The position numbers and the translations under genes are program-made. A stretch of DNA of 64,000 nucleotides from Akkermansia muciniphila (GTDB taxonomy: Bacteria; Verrucomicrobiota; Verrucomicrobiia; Verrucomicrobiales; Akkermansiaceae). Numbering within the stretch: position 1 is the first letter of the stretch; every line of letters starts with the position of its first letter. The stretch covers positions 1,178,001 through 1,242,000 of the forward strand of contig NZ_CP114598.1 in the NCBI RefSeq assembly GCF_030848305.1, written 5' to 3'. The notes under the pieces were generated by a model. It worked only from the letters and a program-made list of their open reading frames with translations, ran no database searches and had not been told where the DNA came from. Of the stretch, positions 8,364 through 16,511 are shown piece after piece.

Positions 8364-8969
8364 CTATTTGACGCCGTAGCCGGCGAGTCCGTTCATAAAC
8401 ATCTGGACGGAAATCATGATGAGCACCATGCCCATCATCCGTTCCAGGGCGATTGTCCCTTTTTCCCCCAGCAGGCGCAGGAACTTCTGGGCGATGAAAA
8501 GCACTATTCCGGAGAGGAACCAGGCAGTTACAATGGCCCCGGCATAAGTCATCTGGGAAATGCTGTCCGGAGTCTGGGAGGCGTGCAGCATAATGATGGA
8601 CAGGGAAGAGGGGCCGGCCATCAGGGGCATGGCGATGGGAACAATAAAGGGTTCGTCCTTTCCGTCCGCCCGGCCGGAGGAAGAAAGCATATCCCTGGCG
8701 GGGAAGACCATTCCCAGTGCTACGAGAAACAGCAGGATGCCTCCGGAAATGCTCAGGGTGGAGGGTTGCAGCCCCAGCAGGTTCAGCAGGAATTTCCCGG
8801 AAAAGAAGAAAAGGAGCAGCAGGCTCAACGCAAATGCAAGTTCCCGCATCAGAATAGTCTTCTGTTGCGCGGGAGAGTATTTTTTCAGCATTCCCTGAAT
8901 CATGGGCGCCAGACCCACCGGGTCGATGACGATGAACAGAAGAATAACAGTGGAAAGGAAATCCTGCAT
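8364..8969 (-). CDS. MarC family integral membrane protein
   Basis: 201 residues with six hydrophobic segments. The N-terminal IVIDPVGLAPM and the central VPIAMPLMAGPSSLS motif are typical of the MarC/YhgN family, inner-membrane proteins whose transported substrate is not established. Full length for the family. A likely promoter lies only about 13 bases upstream of the ATG, so the mRNA leader would be very short. Probably the first gene of a marC-hydrolase-DUF3820 transcript. Confidence 0.88.
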   Translation of the reverse strand: MQDFLSTVILLFIVIDPVGLAPMIQGMLKKYSPAQQKTILMRELAFALSLLLLFFFSGKFLLNLLGLQPSTLSISGGILLFLVALGMVFPARDMLSSSGRADGKDEPFIVPIAMPLMAGPSSLSIIMLHASQTPDSISQMTYAGAIVTAWFLSGIVLFIAQKFLRLLGEKGTIALERMMGMVLIMISVQMFMNGLAGYGVK

Positions 8970-8981
8970 GGAATATGCCCC

Positions 8982-9010
8982 GTTGTAAACGATGCGGGCG
9001 TGTACGTCAA
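8982..9010 (-). promoter_or_regulatory. Probable sigma-70-type promoter of marC
   Basis: On the minus strand TTGACG (9010-9005), a 17-base spacer, then TACAAC (8987-8982). The predicted start site is about 6 bases from the ATG at 8969. Confidence 0.45.
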
Positions 9011-9163
9011 AAGGAACCGCCAGCAGTGGAAATTTTCTCTGCCCGGATTGCTATTTTCTTCACTAGCGCAGGAGCCGGGCCTTTATGCCTGGAAAGCGAT
9101 TTGAGGAATTCTGGGGAAACTTTGCGTAGGAGACCATAGCTTTTTAATAAAACAGAAAAGCTA

Positions 9164-9730
9164 TTAAGGCAAGGCTCCTTTGGGCGACCGGTTCGACGTA
9201 TGAAATGCTGCCTTCCCTACATACACCCTCCGAATACAGGGATCTCCATATCCGTCACGAAAGATCACTTCCAACTCGTAGTTCTCACCATTGCGAAGAC
9301 GGTCAAAATACGTCAGCAACAGGTAAACTTCCTTGATGGGAACTTCATGCTTTTCTCCCGGCTTCAACGTAATGAAGCGCATCAGAGCCGCTACCCGTTC
9401 GAGTTTATACCCAGGTCCATAACAGGCTATTGGATTCTTTATTTTGCCCACCATGTACCCATATCTCTTCCCTCCCGCTTTTCGCCATATTTCGATGCCG
9501 ATATTCGGCCCGTCGTCCTTCAGGGGATAGAAGTCGTCGAACAGGCGCACGGTCTTTTCACCCTTGTTCGTGAACACCAGCTTGAAGTCCGGGAAAGCCT
9601 CCCTCGCGTCAAACCGGGTCTTTTCCATTACCACGGAACATTCAATTCCGTTGTCGGCCATGTCCCCCCACGCAACCGCATGGAGGGACAGGCTTGCCAG
9701 AAGTGCTAAATACCGGAAAATTTTTTTCAT
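9164..9730 (-). CDS. Exported protein with a beta-sandwich-like domain, unknown function
   Basis: 188 residues from ATG 9730, which follows the previous stop as TAATG; the longer frame to 9775 is rejected. MKKIFRYLALLASLSLHAVA is a signal peptide. The mature part contains TRFDAREAFPDFKLVFTNKG, later FITLKPGEKHEVPI, and a late ELEVIFRDGYG. These blocks line up with the C-terminal part of the protein encoded just upstream (9730-10362), so the two share a domain. No named family recognised. Base use looks less GC-biased than that of the neighbours. Confidence 0.65.
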   Translation of the reverse strand: MKKIFRYLALLASLSLHAVAWGDMADNGIECSVVMEKTRFDAREAFPDFKLVFTNKGEKTVRLFDDFYPLKDDGPNIGIEIWRKAGGKRYGYMVGKIKNPIACYGPGYKLERVAALMRFITLKPGEKHEVPIKEVYLLLTYFDRLRNGENYELEVIFRDGYGDPCIRRVYVGKAAFHTSNRSPKGALP

Positions 9731-10362
9731 TACAGCGCGAGTTTGGCCGTCGCCCGGAGCATCCCCCGGAAACAATCCTTACCGTGCTGATTATAGTAGC
9801 GCGTTTCCAGTTCACAAGAACATTGTTTCCAGCCCTCCAGATCGACTTCATCCAGGCATACCGGAATCGTGACGCTGTATTCCTGGCCGGGGAAGAGCTC
9901 CCGATAGTTCAAGGAACGATGAAAGGTTATTTTCCCCAATTCAGAGTTCAGAATGCGGGAATCCCCCCGTTCCGTCCTCAACACCGTCAGGAAGAAATAA
10001 TCGGCCGTTTCGTCGTTGATTTCGTCCGGAATCCGGACAGGCTCGTTTCCTTCGTTGCGGAAGCGGACCATAATGTTGCCTTCCGCGAACCGGGAAGTAT
10101 CCGCAAAGGAAAGCTTCAGGGAGGACGGTTCCTCCGCAACAGCCACGCTGCGGGCATACATGCCGTTGACAGGAGGAAGGAAACAGGGCGGTTCGATCGT
10201 TCCCGGTTCCGTGACTTCATCGGGTACCTTATTCCATCCATTGGCCTTCGCCTGTTGGATGATTCCAAGGGTCGCCTCGTTCAGAACTTGCTGGCCGGCG
10301 CAATAGGGCCGATCATTGGCATCATCCGGCAACAATTCAAGATAGTGCCTAACAGCGTTCAA
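9730..10362 (-). pseudogene. C-terminal part of an interrupted protein (downstream of an in-frame TAG)
   Basis: 210 residues from a TTG at 10362. It is in the same frame as the upstream gene 10390-11370, separated from it by one TAG and nine sense codons, and the first 60 residues read as a natural continuation of the upstream helical region. It has no signal peptide and no good start of its own. The second half is a beta-rich domain shared with the exported protein that follows. Either the C-terminal half of a broken gene or a second cistron; a broken gene seems likelier. Confidence 0.5.
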
Positions 10363-10389
10363 GTAGGTAGTTGTCCAATTAAGAACGGA

Positions 10390-11370
10390 CTACCTCATTT
10401 CTGCCAAGGCATCATCCATTTCCGGAAATTTTTCGCAGGAAACAGGTTTTAATTCGATCGAATCCTGTATTCTCAAATTGTCCCAGTAGAATTTGAAAGC
10501 GTCATTATATTGGCGGCGGTGATGTTCTTCATGGGCGAGAGAAGCTTGCATCGTGTGCCATGTGCCCACTCTTCCTCGTTCCTGATAGCCGTTCATTTCG
10601 TTGACCGCTTCGACGGCTTCATCTTCGGTAATAGGAGGGTTTTTAAGAGCGTCCCTATAAGTTCCCGTGAGCACAAGAATCGTAGAACCGGTGGAAACTT
10701 GTTGGACGCGCGGGTTCCATCGCTCAAGCACTTCATCCTTGCAAGCCGTTATGATGATTTGAGGGATAATGAATTTCGTTTTGCAAGGACCAATCCCTTC
10801 TTTGATAACGGGTGCAGGTTCTTCGAGCGTCACCTCCACTTTCTTGGACGGTTCACAGGTAATGGTGGATTCCTTTTCAATCGTCCACAATTTGATTTTG
10901 GGGGACGGTGAGAATTCGCGTTTCATCGTCGAGTTGCCTTCGTACTTCCCTGCCTGAATGGGTTCCCTGTCCATCGTCACATTGAACGCGGCCGCATTGT
11001 TGCTGACAGGATTGTAGGCATTATTCTCGTAAGACAGGGCTACCTTGTAATAGCCCGCTTTCAAGTACCTGATAGCCGTTTCCAGATTCAGCTTGCCGTT
11101 GGGAGGTATCCCATCCTTCTTACAAAGTTCTTCGCCCGCAATGGAGATACTGCCTGTGTCGTCAGCCTCCACGCCGAAATAATACAGGCCGTCTTCCTCG
11201 ACCTTGATGAACATTTCCGGCGCTCCGGCGCAAGTGGCGTGCTCGCACGCCGACCCGTCAAAGTTGAACGTCATCGCGTCAACTCCGAGTTTCTGCGGGA
11301 TGAGAGCCTGCTCCCCGTCGCAGATAAGCTTCGGGCCGACCGCCTTGTTCAGTGGTATATAATTATTCAT
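10390..11370 (-). CDS. PA14-like and HExxH-containing protein, ended early by a TAG
   Basis: 326 residues from ATG 11370; an alternative ATG at 11406 sits in the loop of a perfect hairpin directly after an in-frame TAA. Residues about 30-120 look like a PA14-type sandwich (GLYYFGVEADDTGSISIAG, then YLKAGYYKVALSYE). Residues about 230-320 are helical and contain HEEHH, which fits the HExxH zinc-protease motif, in the context SLAHEEHHRRQY. No signal peptide is visible. The frame continues after the TAG into 9730-10362, giving a 546-residue product if read through. Function unknown; a metalloprotease or effector role is inference. Confidence 0.6.
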   Translation of the reverse strand: MNNYIPLNKAVGPKLICDGEQALIPQKLGVDAMTFNFDGSACEHATCAGAPEMFIKVEEDGLYYFGVEADDTGSISIAGEELCKKDGIPPNGKLNLETAIRYLKAGYYKVALSYENNAYNPVSNNAAAFNVTMDREPIQAGKYEGNSTMKREFSPSPKIKLWTIEKESTITCEPSKKVEVTLEEPAPVIKEGIGPCKTKFIIPQIIITACKDEVLERWNPRVQQVSTGSTILVLTGTYRDALKNPPITEDEAVEAVNEMNGYQERGRVGTWHTMQASLAHEEHHRRQYNDAFKFYWDNLRIQDSIELKPVSCEKFPEMDDALAEMR

Positions 11371-11388
11371 GTTCCTGAATTGTTTCTT

Positions 11389-11420
11389 GTTCACAGAACT
11401 AACCATTTAGTTCTGTGAAC
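11389..11420. repeat. Perfect 14-bp inverted repeat upstream of the PA14/HExxH gene
   Basis: GTTCACAGAACTAA (11389-11402) and its exact complement TTAGTTCTGTGAAC (11407-11420) flank a 4-base loop CCAT. On the minus strand the loop contains an ATG, immediately after an in-frame TAA. No T-run follows on either strand, so it is not a typical terminator. An operator or a leader hairpin is possible. Confidence 0.7.
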
Positions 11421-11717
11421 ACCTTGTAGGAATTCCAAAAAACAACAACACGCTCTGGACGTGATGGGGAAAAATCCCCGATTATCTCCAATAAAAATGG
11501 CGGATGCCATCCAACGCCCGCCATATATATGTTGTTTGGAACGTATCGCTACGCTTGTGTATGAATTAAGCTAGACCCTACAGGGGCTGGTAGCCCCGTT
11601 CCTCCTGCCGGATGAGTTGCCCCTCCGGGATACAGACTCTTTACATTTCCGTTTTCGGAAAAAGCGGGGTTTCTGAAATACGGATTCAAGGCAGTAGGGA
11701 AAAATAATACGGAAACG
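11421..11717. other. Gene-free stretch with several short hairpins
   Basis: No credible gene. Short GC-rich inverted repeats are visible: GGGGAAAAATCCCC near 11470, GGGGCTGGTAGCCCC near 11585, and TTTCCGTTTTCGGAAA near 11645. It separates the accessory-looking block from the anti-sigma-like gene, both on the minus strand. Confidence 0.4.
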
Positions 11718-11750
11718 CCCGGCATGGAGGCTTGCGCCGCCGGCCGGGCA
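11718..11750 (-). terminator. Putative terminator of the anti-sigma-like gene
   Basis: Arms GCCCGGC (11718-11724) and GCCGGGC (11744-11750), read on the minus strand and followed by GTTTCC. It lies 26 bases past the stop of the gene at 11776-12183. Confidence 0.4.
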
Positions 11751-11775
11751 TTGAATGGTATTTCCGTTTCCGGAG

Positions 11776-12183
11776 TTACAGAAGAAGATCCTGAATATTG
11801 TCTGAGGAAATGACTCCCGTTTCCGTGGAGGACAGCACGCAGAGGGCGTCTACCAGGTTTTCCTGTCCCAGAGCCAGCCCGGCTTCCTCTACCAGTACAT
11901 CGTCAATATTCAGGGTAGCGATGGAAAGGGGGGCTGTTTCCGGGGCAGAGGGTTCCATCAGGGCGGCAATGCCGATGACGGCCGCCACCAGGGCTGCCGC
12001 CGCAGCTCCCCAAATGCGGAAGGAATGCCGCTTGAAGTGATGAATGGATTCCACCGGAACGGCAGGAGCGCATTCTTCCCTTTCAATGCGCATCATGACC
12101 TTGCGGGCAAAATCGTCTCCCGGCGCAGGTTGGGAAGCATGGCCCAGAATCTGCCAGAGTGTTGTATCGTCCTGTTCGTTCAT
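11776..12183 (-). CDS. Single-pass membrane protein, anti-sigma-factor-like layout
   Basis: 135 residues: a soluble acidic N-terminus (1-50), one hydrophobic segment at about 57-75 (WGAAAAALVAAVIGIAALM) and a short periplasmic tail. This is the layout of small anti-sigma factors, but no zinc-binding HxxxCxxC is present and no sigma factor gene adjoins it, so the role is unproven. It lies 67 bases downstream of the SGNH hydrolase gene on the same strand. Confidence 0.6.
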   Translation of the reverse strand: MNEQDDTTLWQILGHASQPAPGDDFARKVMMRIEREECAPAVPVESIHHFKRHSFRIWGAAAAALVAAVIGIAALMEPSAPETAPLSIATLNIDDVLVEEAGLALGQENLVDALCVLSSTETGVISSDNIQDLLL

Positions 12184-12250
12184 GGTGGCGGTTCCGCTGA
12201 GGGTTCTATGAGGAAAAACACCGGAAGATGGGTCCGGTTTCTTGCCGGCG

Positions 12251-13216
12251 TCATTTTTTCCGTTCAGCCGCCCGTCTGATGACGGGAGCCAGTACGGCGG
12301 CGATGCGTGCGTAACCGGCCGCAGAAGGGTGCAGTCCGTCGCTGGAAAGCTCTTCCGGGACGTGTCCGTCGCTATTAGCCATGACGCGTCCCGGCTCCGT
12401 ATAGATGAAATTTTCTTCCGCGGCCAGGCGGTTCAGAAGGAGGTTGATGCCGGCAATGCGTTCCGCCGTGCCTTCCCGGGCGCTGTTGCGCGGATAGAAT
12501 CCCTGGAGGATGATGACGGCTTTTTCCAGTCTGCCGGTGATTTCCCGGCAGACGGCACGAATGCCTTCCAGGATTTCGCCGTCCGTGTTTTCCGAAAGGT
12601 TGTTCGTGCCGAGGAGCACCACGCAAACGGCATTGTCCTCCGCTCCGTCCAGTTCTCCGTGGCGGAGCCGCCACAGGGCGTTTTCCACCCGGTCATAGCC
12701 GAACCCCAGGTTGACCGCCCGCATTCCCGCCGCGCACAGGTCCCATGTTTCCGGGGATTTCTGGAGGATGTCCCGGTGCGGTTCGTCCACGGGCGGACCT
12801 CCCCAGAAATGTGTGATGGAGTCTCCGATGAAGAGGAGGTCCGGGCGTGTTTCGCGCACGATGCGGCACGCGGCTTCGTGCCGGGACGCCCAGTCGTAAA
12901 TCATGAAGTCCCGGTCTTGGGTGCAGGGAATCAGCGTGGAGGGTACGGCCCGGGCGGGGGCCGGGCCGGGCATGATGAAGGTTTCCGGGGCCGTAATGCC
13001 GCGCTTTCCCCGGAACAGGCGGAAGCGGATGCGCGTGCCGGGCGGGGCCTGCACCGGAGCCAGATAACGGCCCTGCGTGCAGAGCATGCGGGGGGTATCC
13101 GCATTTATGTCCATGCGGATGACGGCTTCCGGAGGGGCGTTCACCGCGGTAAGCGCCAGTTCTCCCGCCTCATTCAGGGAGGCGCGGATTCCGGGGGGTG
13201 GGGATGATTCTGTCAT
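12251..13216 (-). CDS. SGNH/GDSL-type hydrolase (PAF-acetylhydrolase-like)
   Basis: 321 residues. An N-terminal beta region (about 10-85) precedes an SGNH domain: block I is FIGDSITHFW with nucleophile Ser133, block III is LLGTNN, and block V is SSDGLHP carrying the Asp and His. The spacing matches the GDSL esterases close to the PAF-acetylhydrolase beta subunit. No signal peptide is visible. Carbohydrate esterase activity such as de-O-acetylation is plausible in this setting, but that is inference. Its start overlaps the stop of the upstream TPM-like gene by 4 bases, so the two are translationally coupled. Confidence 0.85.
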   Translation of the reverse strand: MTESSPPPGIRASLNEAGELALTAVNAPPEAVIRMDINADTPRMLCTQGRYLAPVQAPPGTRIRFRLFRGKRGITAPETFIMPGPAPARAVPSTLIPCTQDRDFMIYDWASRHEAACRIVRETRPDLLFIGDSITHFWGGPPVDEPHRDILQKSPETWDLCAAGMRAVNLGFGYDRVENALWRLRHGELDGAEDNAVCVVLLGTNNLSENTDGEILEGIRAVCREITGRLEKAVIILQGFYPRNSAREGTAERIAGINLLLNRLAAEENFIYTEPGRVMANSDGHVPEELSSDGLHPSAAGYARIAAVLAPVIRRAAERKK

Positions 13217-14268
13217 GAGACGTCGCGCATGTGCTGGCGCATTTGCCTGCGTCCGATGGAGTTCGGCCCGCAGCTGTCCTGCATGCAGTAGTTCACGGGA
13301 CGGCTCTGGGAAGCTCCGTGGGGGGCGCCCAGGCGCTTATCCGGCTCTGACGGCAGCAGATGCACCACTCTTTTGTTTTTCCAGACCAGCCAGAGCACCA
13401 CCACGGCCGCCAGTGCGGAGATGTGCAGGATGATGCCGGCTACATTGGCCAGGGCGAAGGACATCCAGGCTTTCATCATGGCATGGAGGGAGGATTCTTG
13501 CGCCTCCTCCGGTTCCTGGATGGTGATGTTGGCTTCCGGGATGCTGGCAGGGTTGTCCGGCTCCAGCGCGGGGAGGGAAGGCCTGGGGGCGGATGCCATG
13601 TCCGCCTCCGTTCTTCTGGCCAGGGAAATCATGGCCTCAATGAGTTCGTCCTGCGGGTTGGTGAATCGGGAGGCGTCCTGCTTCACCTGGTACAGGAGAT
13701 CCCGCCGTCCCGCATCCCCAAGGTGGGAACTCAGCTCCGGATCCAGTGCGATCTGGGCACTTTTAATATCTCCCATGTGGAAATGGAGCAGCAGGTTGCG
13801 CTCCTTGTCCCTGAATATCTGGCGGGCGATCGTGGGGGCATTGACGGAAGGGGGGACTTTCTGCCCGGCCGCGAAGATGCTGACGAACAGGTTGACGTTG
13901 TAACGGGATTTGACGAGCTTGATAAGCTCAATAACGTCATTGCTTTCCACTTCCGCAAGAAGCTTCTGGGGGTCAATCAGGCCGGTGGAGGTGCGGATGT
14001 AGTCCGGCAGGAAATATTCATTGACGTCCGTAAAATCCTCCGGAATGGGGTCTACGGCGGGGGAGTCTGCATTGGCGGCGGGTTCCGGCATGGGATCGGA
14101 GGGGGCCGCCGCATCCACAGGGGGCAGCAAGGGAGGGTTGGCATTCCACCACGCGCCTCTCATCAGGGATTGCTGGTCGCGGGTGGTCCATTTCAGGGCA
14201 GGCAATTCCTGGGCCGGAGCCGGAAAGATGGCCGCCGCCAGCAGGAGCGGGCATAAAAGGGGGTTCAT
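13213..14268 (-). CDS. Exported, membrane-anchored protein, possibly TPM-domain related
   Basis: 351 residues. The signal peptide MNPLLCPLLLAAAIFPAPAQ is followed by a Pro/Ala-rich stretch and a domain at about 95-225 with alternating strands and helices (LFVSIFAAG, LLLHFHMGD) reminiscent of TPM domains. A transmembrane helix lies near residues 270-295 (LHISALAAVVVLWLVW), and the basic tail ends in a Cys-containing segment. It overlaps both the upstream zinc-ribbon/TPM gene and the downstream SGNH gene by 4 bases. Role unknown. Confidence 0.65.
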   Translation of the reverse strand: MNPLLCPLLLAAAIFPAPAQELPALKWTTRDQQSLMRGAWWNANPPLLPPVDAAAPSDPMPEPAANADSPAVDPIPEDFTDVNEYFLPDYIRTSTGLIDPQKLLAEVESNDVIELIKLVKSRYNVNLFVSIFAAGQKVPPSVNAPTIARQIFRDKERNLLLHFHMGDIKSAQIALDPELSSHLGDAGRRDLLYQVKQDASRFTNPQDELIEAMISLARRTEADMASAPRPSLPALEPDNPASIPEANITIQEPEEAQESSLHAMMKAWMSFALANVAGIILHISALAAVVVLWLVWKNKRVVHLLPSEPDKRLGAPHGASQSRPVNYCMQDSCGPNSIGRRQMRQHMRDVS

Positions 14269-14885
14269 GCGCCGCCTCCTTTCCGGTCCGCAGGAGCGGG
14301 AGGCGTTAATCCATAGCGCATGGGATGCCTGACCTTGGAGCGCGCTTTCCGGGCTACGAGCTGGACGGCGTTTTTCATGATGGAACCCGCGGCCTGGAGG
14401 AGCATGCTTTCCCGCAGGGGGATGCGGGCTTTCATGATGGATTTGTTGATCAGGTCCGGCTCTACATAAGGGTCCAGTTCATACCCCCACATGAAGCAGG
14501 CCGTGTCCGTCCGCACATCCAGCACCAGAATCAGGAGCCACTGGGGGTCCAGCGGTCCCTGGTGGTTGGGGAAGCCTGCCTCGTCCACCGTCAGGTGGTT
14601 CATTGTCCAGAAACTGTGTGGAATGAGGGAAAAGGGCTCCAGGATGTTGGGGAAATAAACGGACAGGAGAACGGGGGGAATGCGGCGCTCCAGTTTCTCC
14701 AGCAGGGCATTCAGTCTCACGCGGTCCTGCTGCCGGAGAGCGCCGGCGTTGTCGCATACGCGGCGGTAGGGAATGGCGTTTTTGCCGTATTTTTTGTCCA
14801 GATTTTCCAGGGAAAAACCGCAGTGGGGGCACAATGATTCCGCCCCGCGGTGGAAATTATGTAAACACTTCGGACAAGTCGGCAC
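14265..14885 (-). CDS. Zinc-ribbon protein with TPM-like domain
   Basis: 206 residues. The N-terminus has two Cys-x2-Cys pairs (CPKCLHNF and CPHCGFSLE), a zinc ribbon. A TPM-like domain follows from about residue 40, opening with VCDNAGALRQQDRVRLNALL, the usual start of that fold. The tail is basic. TPM domains occur in proteins of photosystem repair and in uncharacterised bacterial membrane-associated proteins. First gene of a coupled three-gene set (zinc ribbon/TPM, exported TPM-like, SGNH hydrolase), each pair overlapping as ATGA. Confidence 0.65.
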   Translation of the reverse strand: MPTCPKCLHNFHRGAESLCPHCGFSLENLDKKYGKNAIPYRRVCDNAGALRQQDRVRLNALLEKLERRIPPVLLSVYFPNILEPFSLIPHSFWTMNHLTVDEAGFPNHQGPLDPQWLLILVLDVRTDTACFMWGYELDPYVEPDLINKSIMKARIPLRESMLLQAAGSIMKNAVQLVARKARSKVRHPMRYGLTPPAPADRKGGGA

Positions 14886-14951
14886 AAGGAAAGTTTAAGC
14901 ACGAAGTTCGTTGCCGAAAAGACTAATTGTCAGAAAGAAATCATGTATGTC

Positions 14952-15761
14952 TCAATCTTCCAGATTTTCTTTCGTCACACGGTAAATGGCGGCGCACCTG
15001 GGGCAGGTGACTTCCAGCTCATCTTCTCCCTGGAACAGGTCTTCCTTGTTTTTCTGAAGGGTCTTGAGCGTAGGCAGGATGCGGTCCAGCGTGCAGCCGC
15101 AGTAAAAGCGGAACCGGCGCGTTTCCAGCACGCGGGTATTTTCATCTTCTTCCAGATGGGCCATTTTCTCCCGGGTAAGGGAAGCAAGCCATTCTTCATC
15201 CGCGTCAGGTTGGGCCGTCACCATGGTATAGCATTCATCCGGGAGCTCAATGCAGCGGGCGTTTCTCTGTTCGCTTTGCCTGTAGAATTCCTCCACCCAC
15301 CGTGCCGGAGACGTTCCCGGAATGGGTACGACGGAGTATTGCGGTTCAAACCCCTTGCGGAGCAGGGTGGAATACAGCGTGTTTTCCTCAGGTTCCTTGA
15401 TGTCCCGGGTGAAGACGCGCCCCACTACGGATTCCGTCAGGGAAGAACCGGTCACAAACAGGTTGGCGACGGCAGGCGTCCGGAGATTGACAGTCCAGGC
15501 ATGTTGTTCCGCCCAGGGCCGTGCGACCATGTAGAGAGTGAAATAGGCCATGAGTTCTTTCAGCAGGCTGTCGCAGAGTTCTTCGTTGCGCAGGCCGTAC
15601 TGCATGAGGTGAAGGTAGTAGTCCGTAAACAGGGGAGAGAATTTTGACCTGAGCGCCAGACAATTGCGTCCGCGGACAAAAATGGATTCAACCGTAATGA
15701 ATTCTTCTACCAGTTCTTCGCTCATGTCATTCAAGTTCGGCCTTCCTCTATGGAAAATCAA
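14952..15761 (-). CDS. hslO: Hsp33-type redox-regulated chaperone
   Basis: 269 residues. The C-terminal zinc centre is complete: CGC (Cys221, Cys223) and CPRC (Cys253, Cys256). In Hsp33 these cysteines hold zinc under reducing conditions and form disulfides on oxidative stress, which activates holdase function. The start chosen is TTG at 15761, because AGGAGG stands exactly 5 bases before it. An ATG twelve codons in (15725) lacks such a site. This is the clearest Shine-Dalgarno sequence I saw in the window. Divergent from the cyclophilin gene. Confidence 0.88.
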   Translation of the reverse strand: MIFHRGRPNLNDMSEELVEEFITVESIFVRGRNCLALRSKFSPLFTDYYLHLMQYGLRNEELCDSLLKELMAYFTLYMVARPWAEQHAWTVNLRTPAVANLFVTGSSLTESVVGRVFTRDIKEPEENTLYSTLLRKGFEPQYSVVPIPGTSPARWVEEFYRQSEQRNARCIELPDECYTMVTAQPDADEEWLASLTREKMAHLEEDENTRVLETRRFRFYCGCTLDRILPTLKTLQKNKEDLFQGEDELEVTCPRCAAIYRVTKENLED

Positions 15762-15892
15762 CCGTTCCTCCTGTCATTAGGAACCATCATGACAGGCAGG
15801 CGCGGCAGTATTCTTTTTCCCGGCATGGAAAGGTGCGGCAGAGAAACGGGCGGGAAATAACGGAGGGGCTCGGGGACTGCACGCAATAAGCC

Positions 15893-15921
15893 TTTACCAT
15901 GCCTTTTGGCGCGTTTAACAT
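15893..15921 (+). promoter_or_regulatory. Possible promoter of the cyclophilin gene
   Basis: TTTACC (15893-15898), a 17-base spacer, then TAACAT (15916-15921). The ATG at 15928 lies about where transcription would start, so a leaderless mRNA is predicted. Confidence 0.4.
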
Positions 15922-15927
15922 ACACCC

Positions 15928-16431
15928 ATGGCAACTGACAAAAATATCACCATCCATACTTCCAAGGGCGACATCAAGCTGACGGTGTTTGCTTCCAAGA
16001 CGCCCGTGACGGTGGCTTCCTTTCTGAATCTGGCTTCCAAGGGGTTTTATGACGGGCTCAAGTTTCACCGCGTGATTCCGGATTTCATGATTCAGGGCGG
16101 CGACCCCACCGGCACGGGCATGGGAGGTCCCGGCTACAGGTTTGAAGACGAGTGCCGCCCGGACCTCAAGCATGACGGCCCCGGCGTGCTTTCCATGGCG
16201 AACGCGGGCCCCGGCACCAACGGTTCCCAGTTCTTCATCACCCATGTGCCCACCGACTGGCTGAATGGCAAGCACACCGTCTTCGGCAAGGTGACGGAAG
16301 GCCAGAGCGTAGTGGATTCCATTAAGCAGGGAGACACCATCTCCGGCATTACGATTGAAGATAATGCGGATGATCTGTTTGCGGAACAGGCCGACCGCAT
16401 TGCCGCGTGGAACAAGGCGCTTGGTAAATAA
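15928..16431 (+). CDS. Cyclophilin-type peptidyl-prolyl cis-trans isomerase
   Basis: 167 residues, a single cyclophilin domain without a signal peptide, so cytoplasmic. Catalytic-site motifs are intact: [19 protein letters not shown], then GSQFFITH and the [12 protein letters not shown] loop. It catalyses Xaa-Pro isomerisation in protein folding. A strong terminator lies 20 bases after the stop, so it appears to be a single-gene transcript. Confidence 0.93.
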   Translation: MATDKNITIHTSKGDIKLTVFASKTPVTVASFLNLASKGFYDGLKFHRVIPDFMIQGGDPTGTGMGGPGYRFEDECRPDLKHDGPGVLSMANAGPGTNGSQFFITHVPTDWLNGKHTVFGKVTEGQSVVDSIKQGDTISGITIEDNADDLFAEQADRIAAWNKALGK

Positions 16432-16450
16432 CCTCATTCCGGAATTCATT

Positions 16451-16489
16451 CAGCGGAACGCGGCGCGGGGACGCCCGTTCCGCTGTTTT
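16451..16489 (+). terminator. Terminator of the cyclophilin gene
   Basis: Arms CAGCGGAACG (16451-16460) and CGTTCCGCTG (16476-16485), followed at once by TTTT: an intrinsic terminator. Confidence 0.7.
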
Positions 16490-16511
16490 CCTCTCTCTGC
16501 TTTTTCAGCAC

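Noticed and set aside
11583-11656. Clustered short hairpins considered as a riboswitch or small RNA
   Set aside because: The hairpins are short and generic. No known riboswitch core or clear promoter-terminator pair was found.
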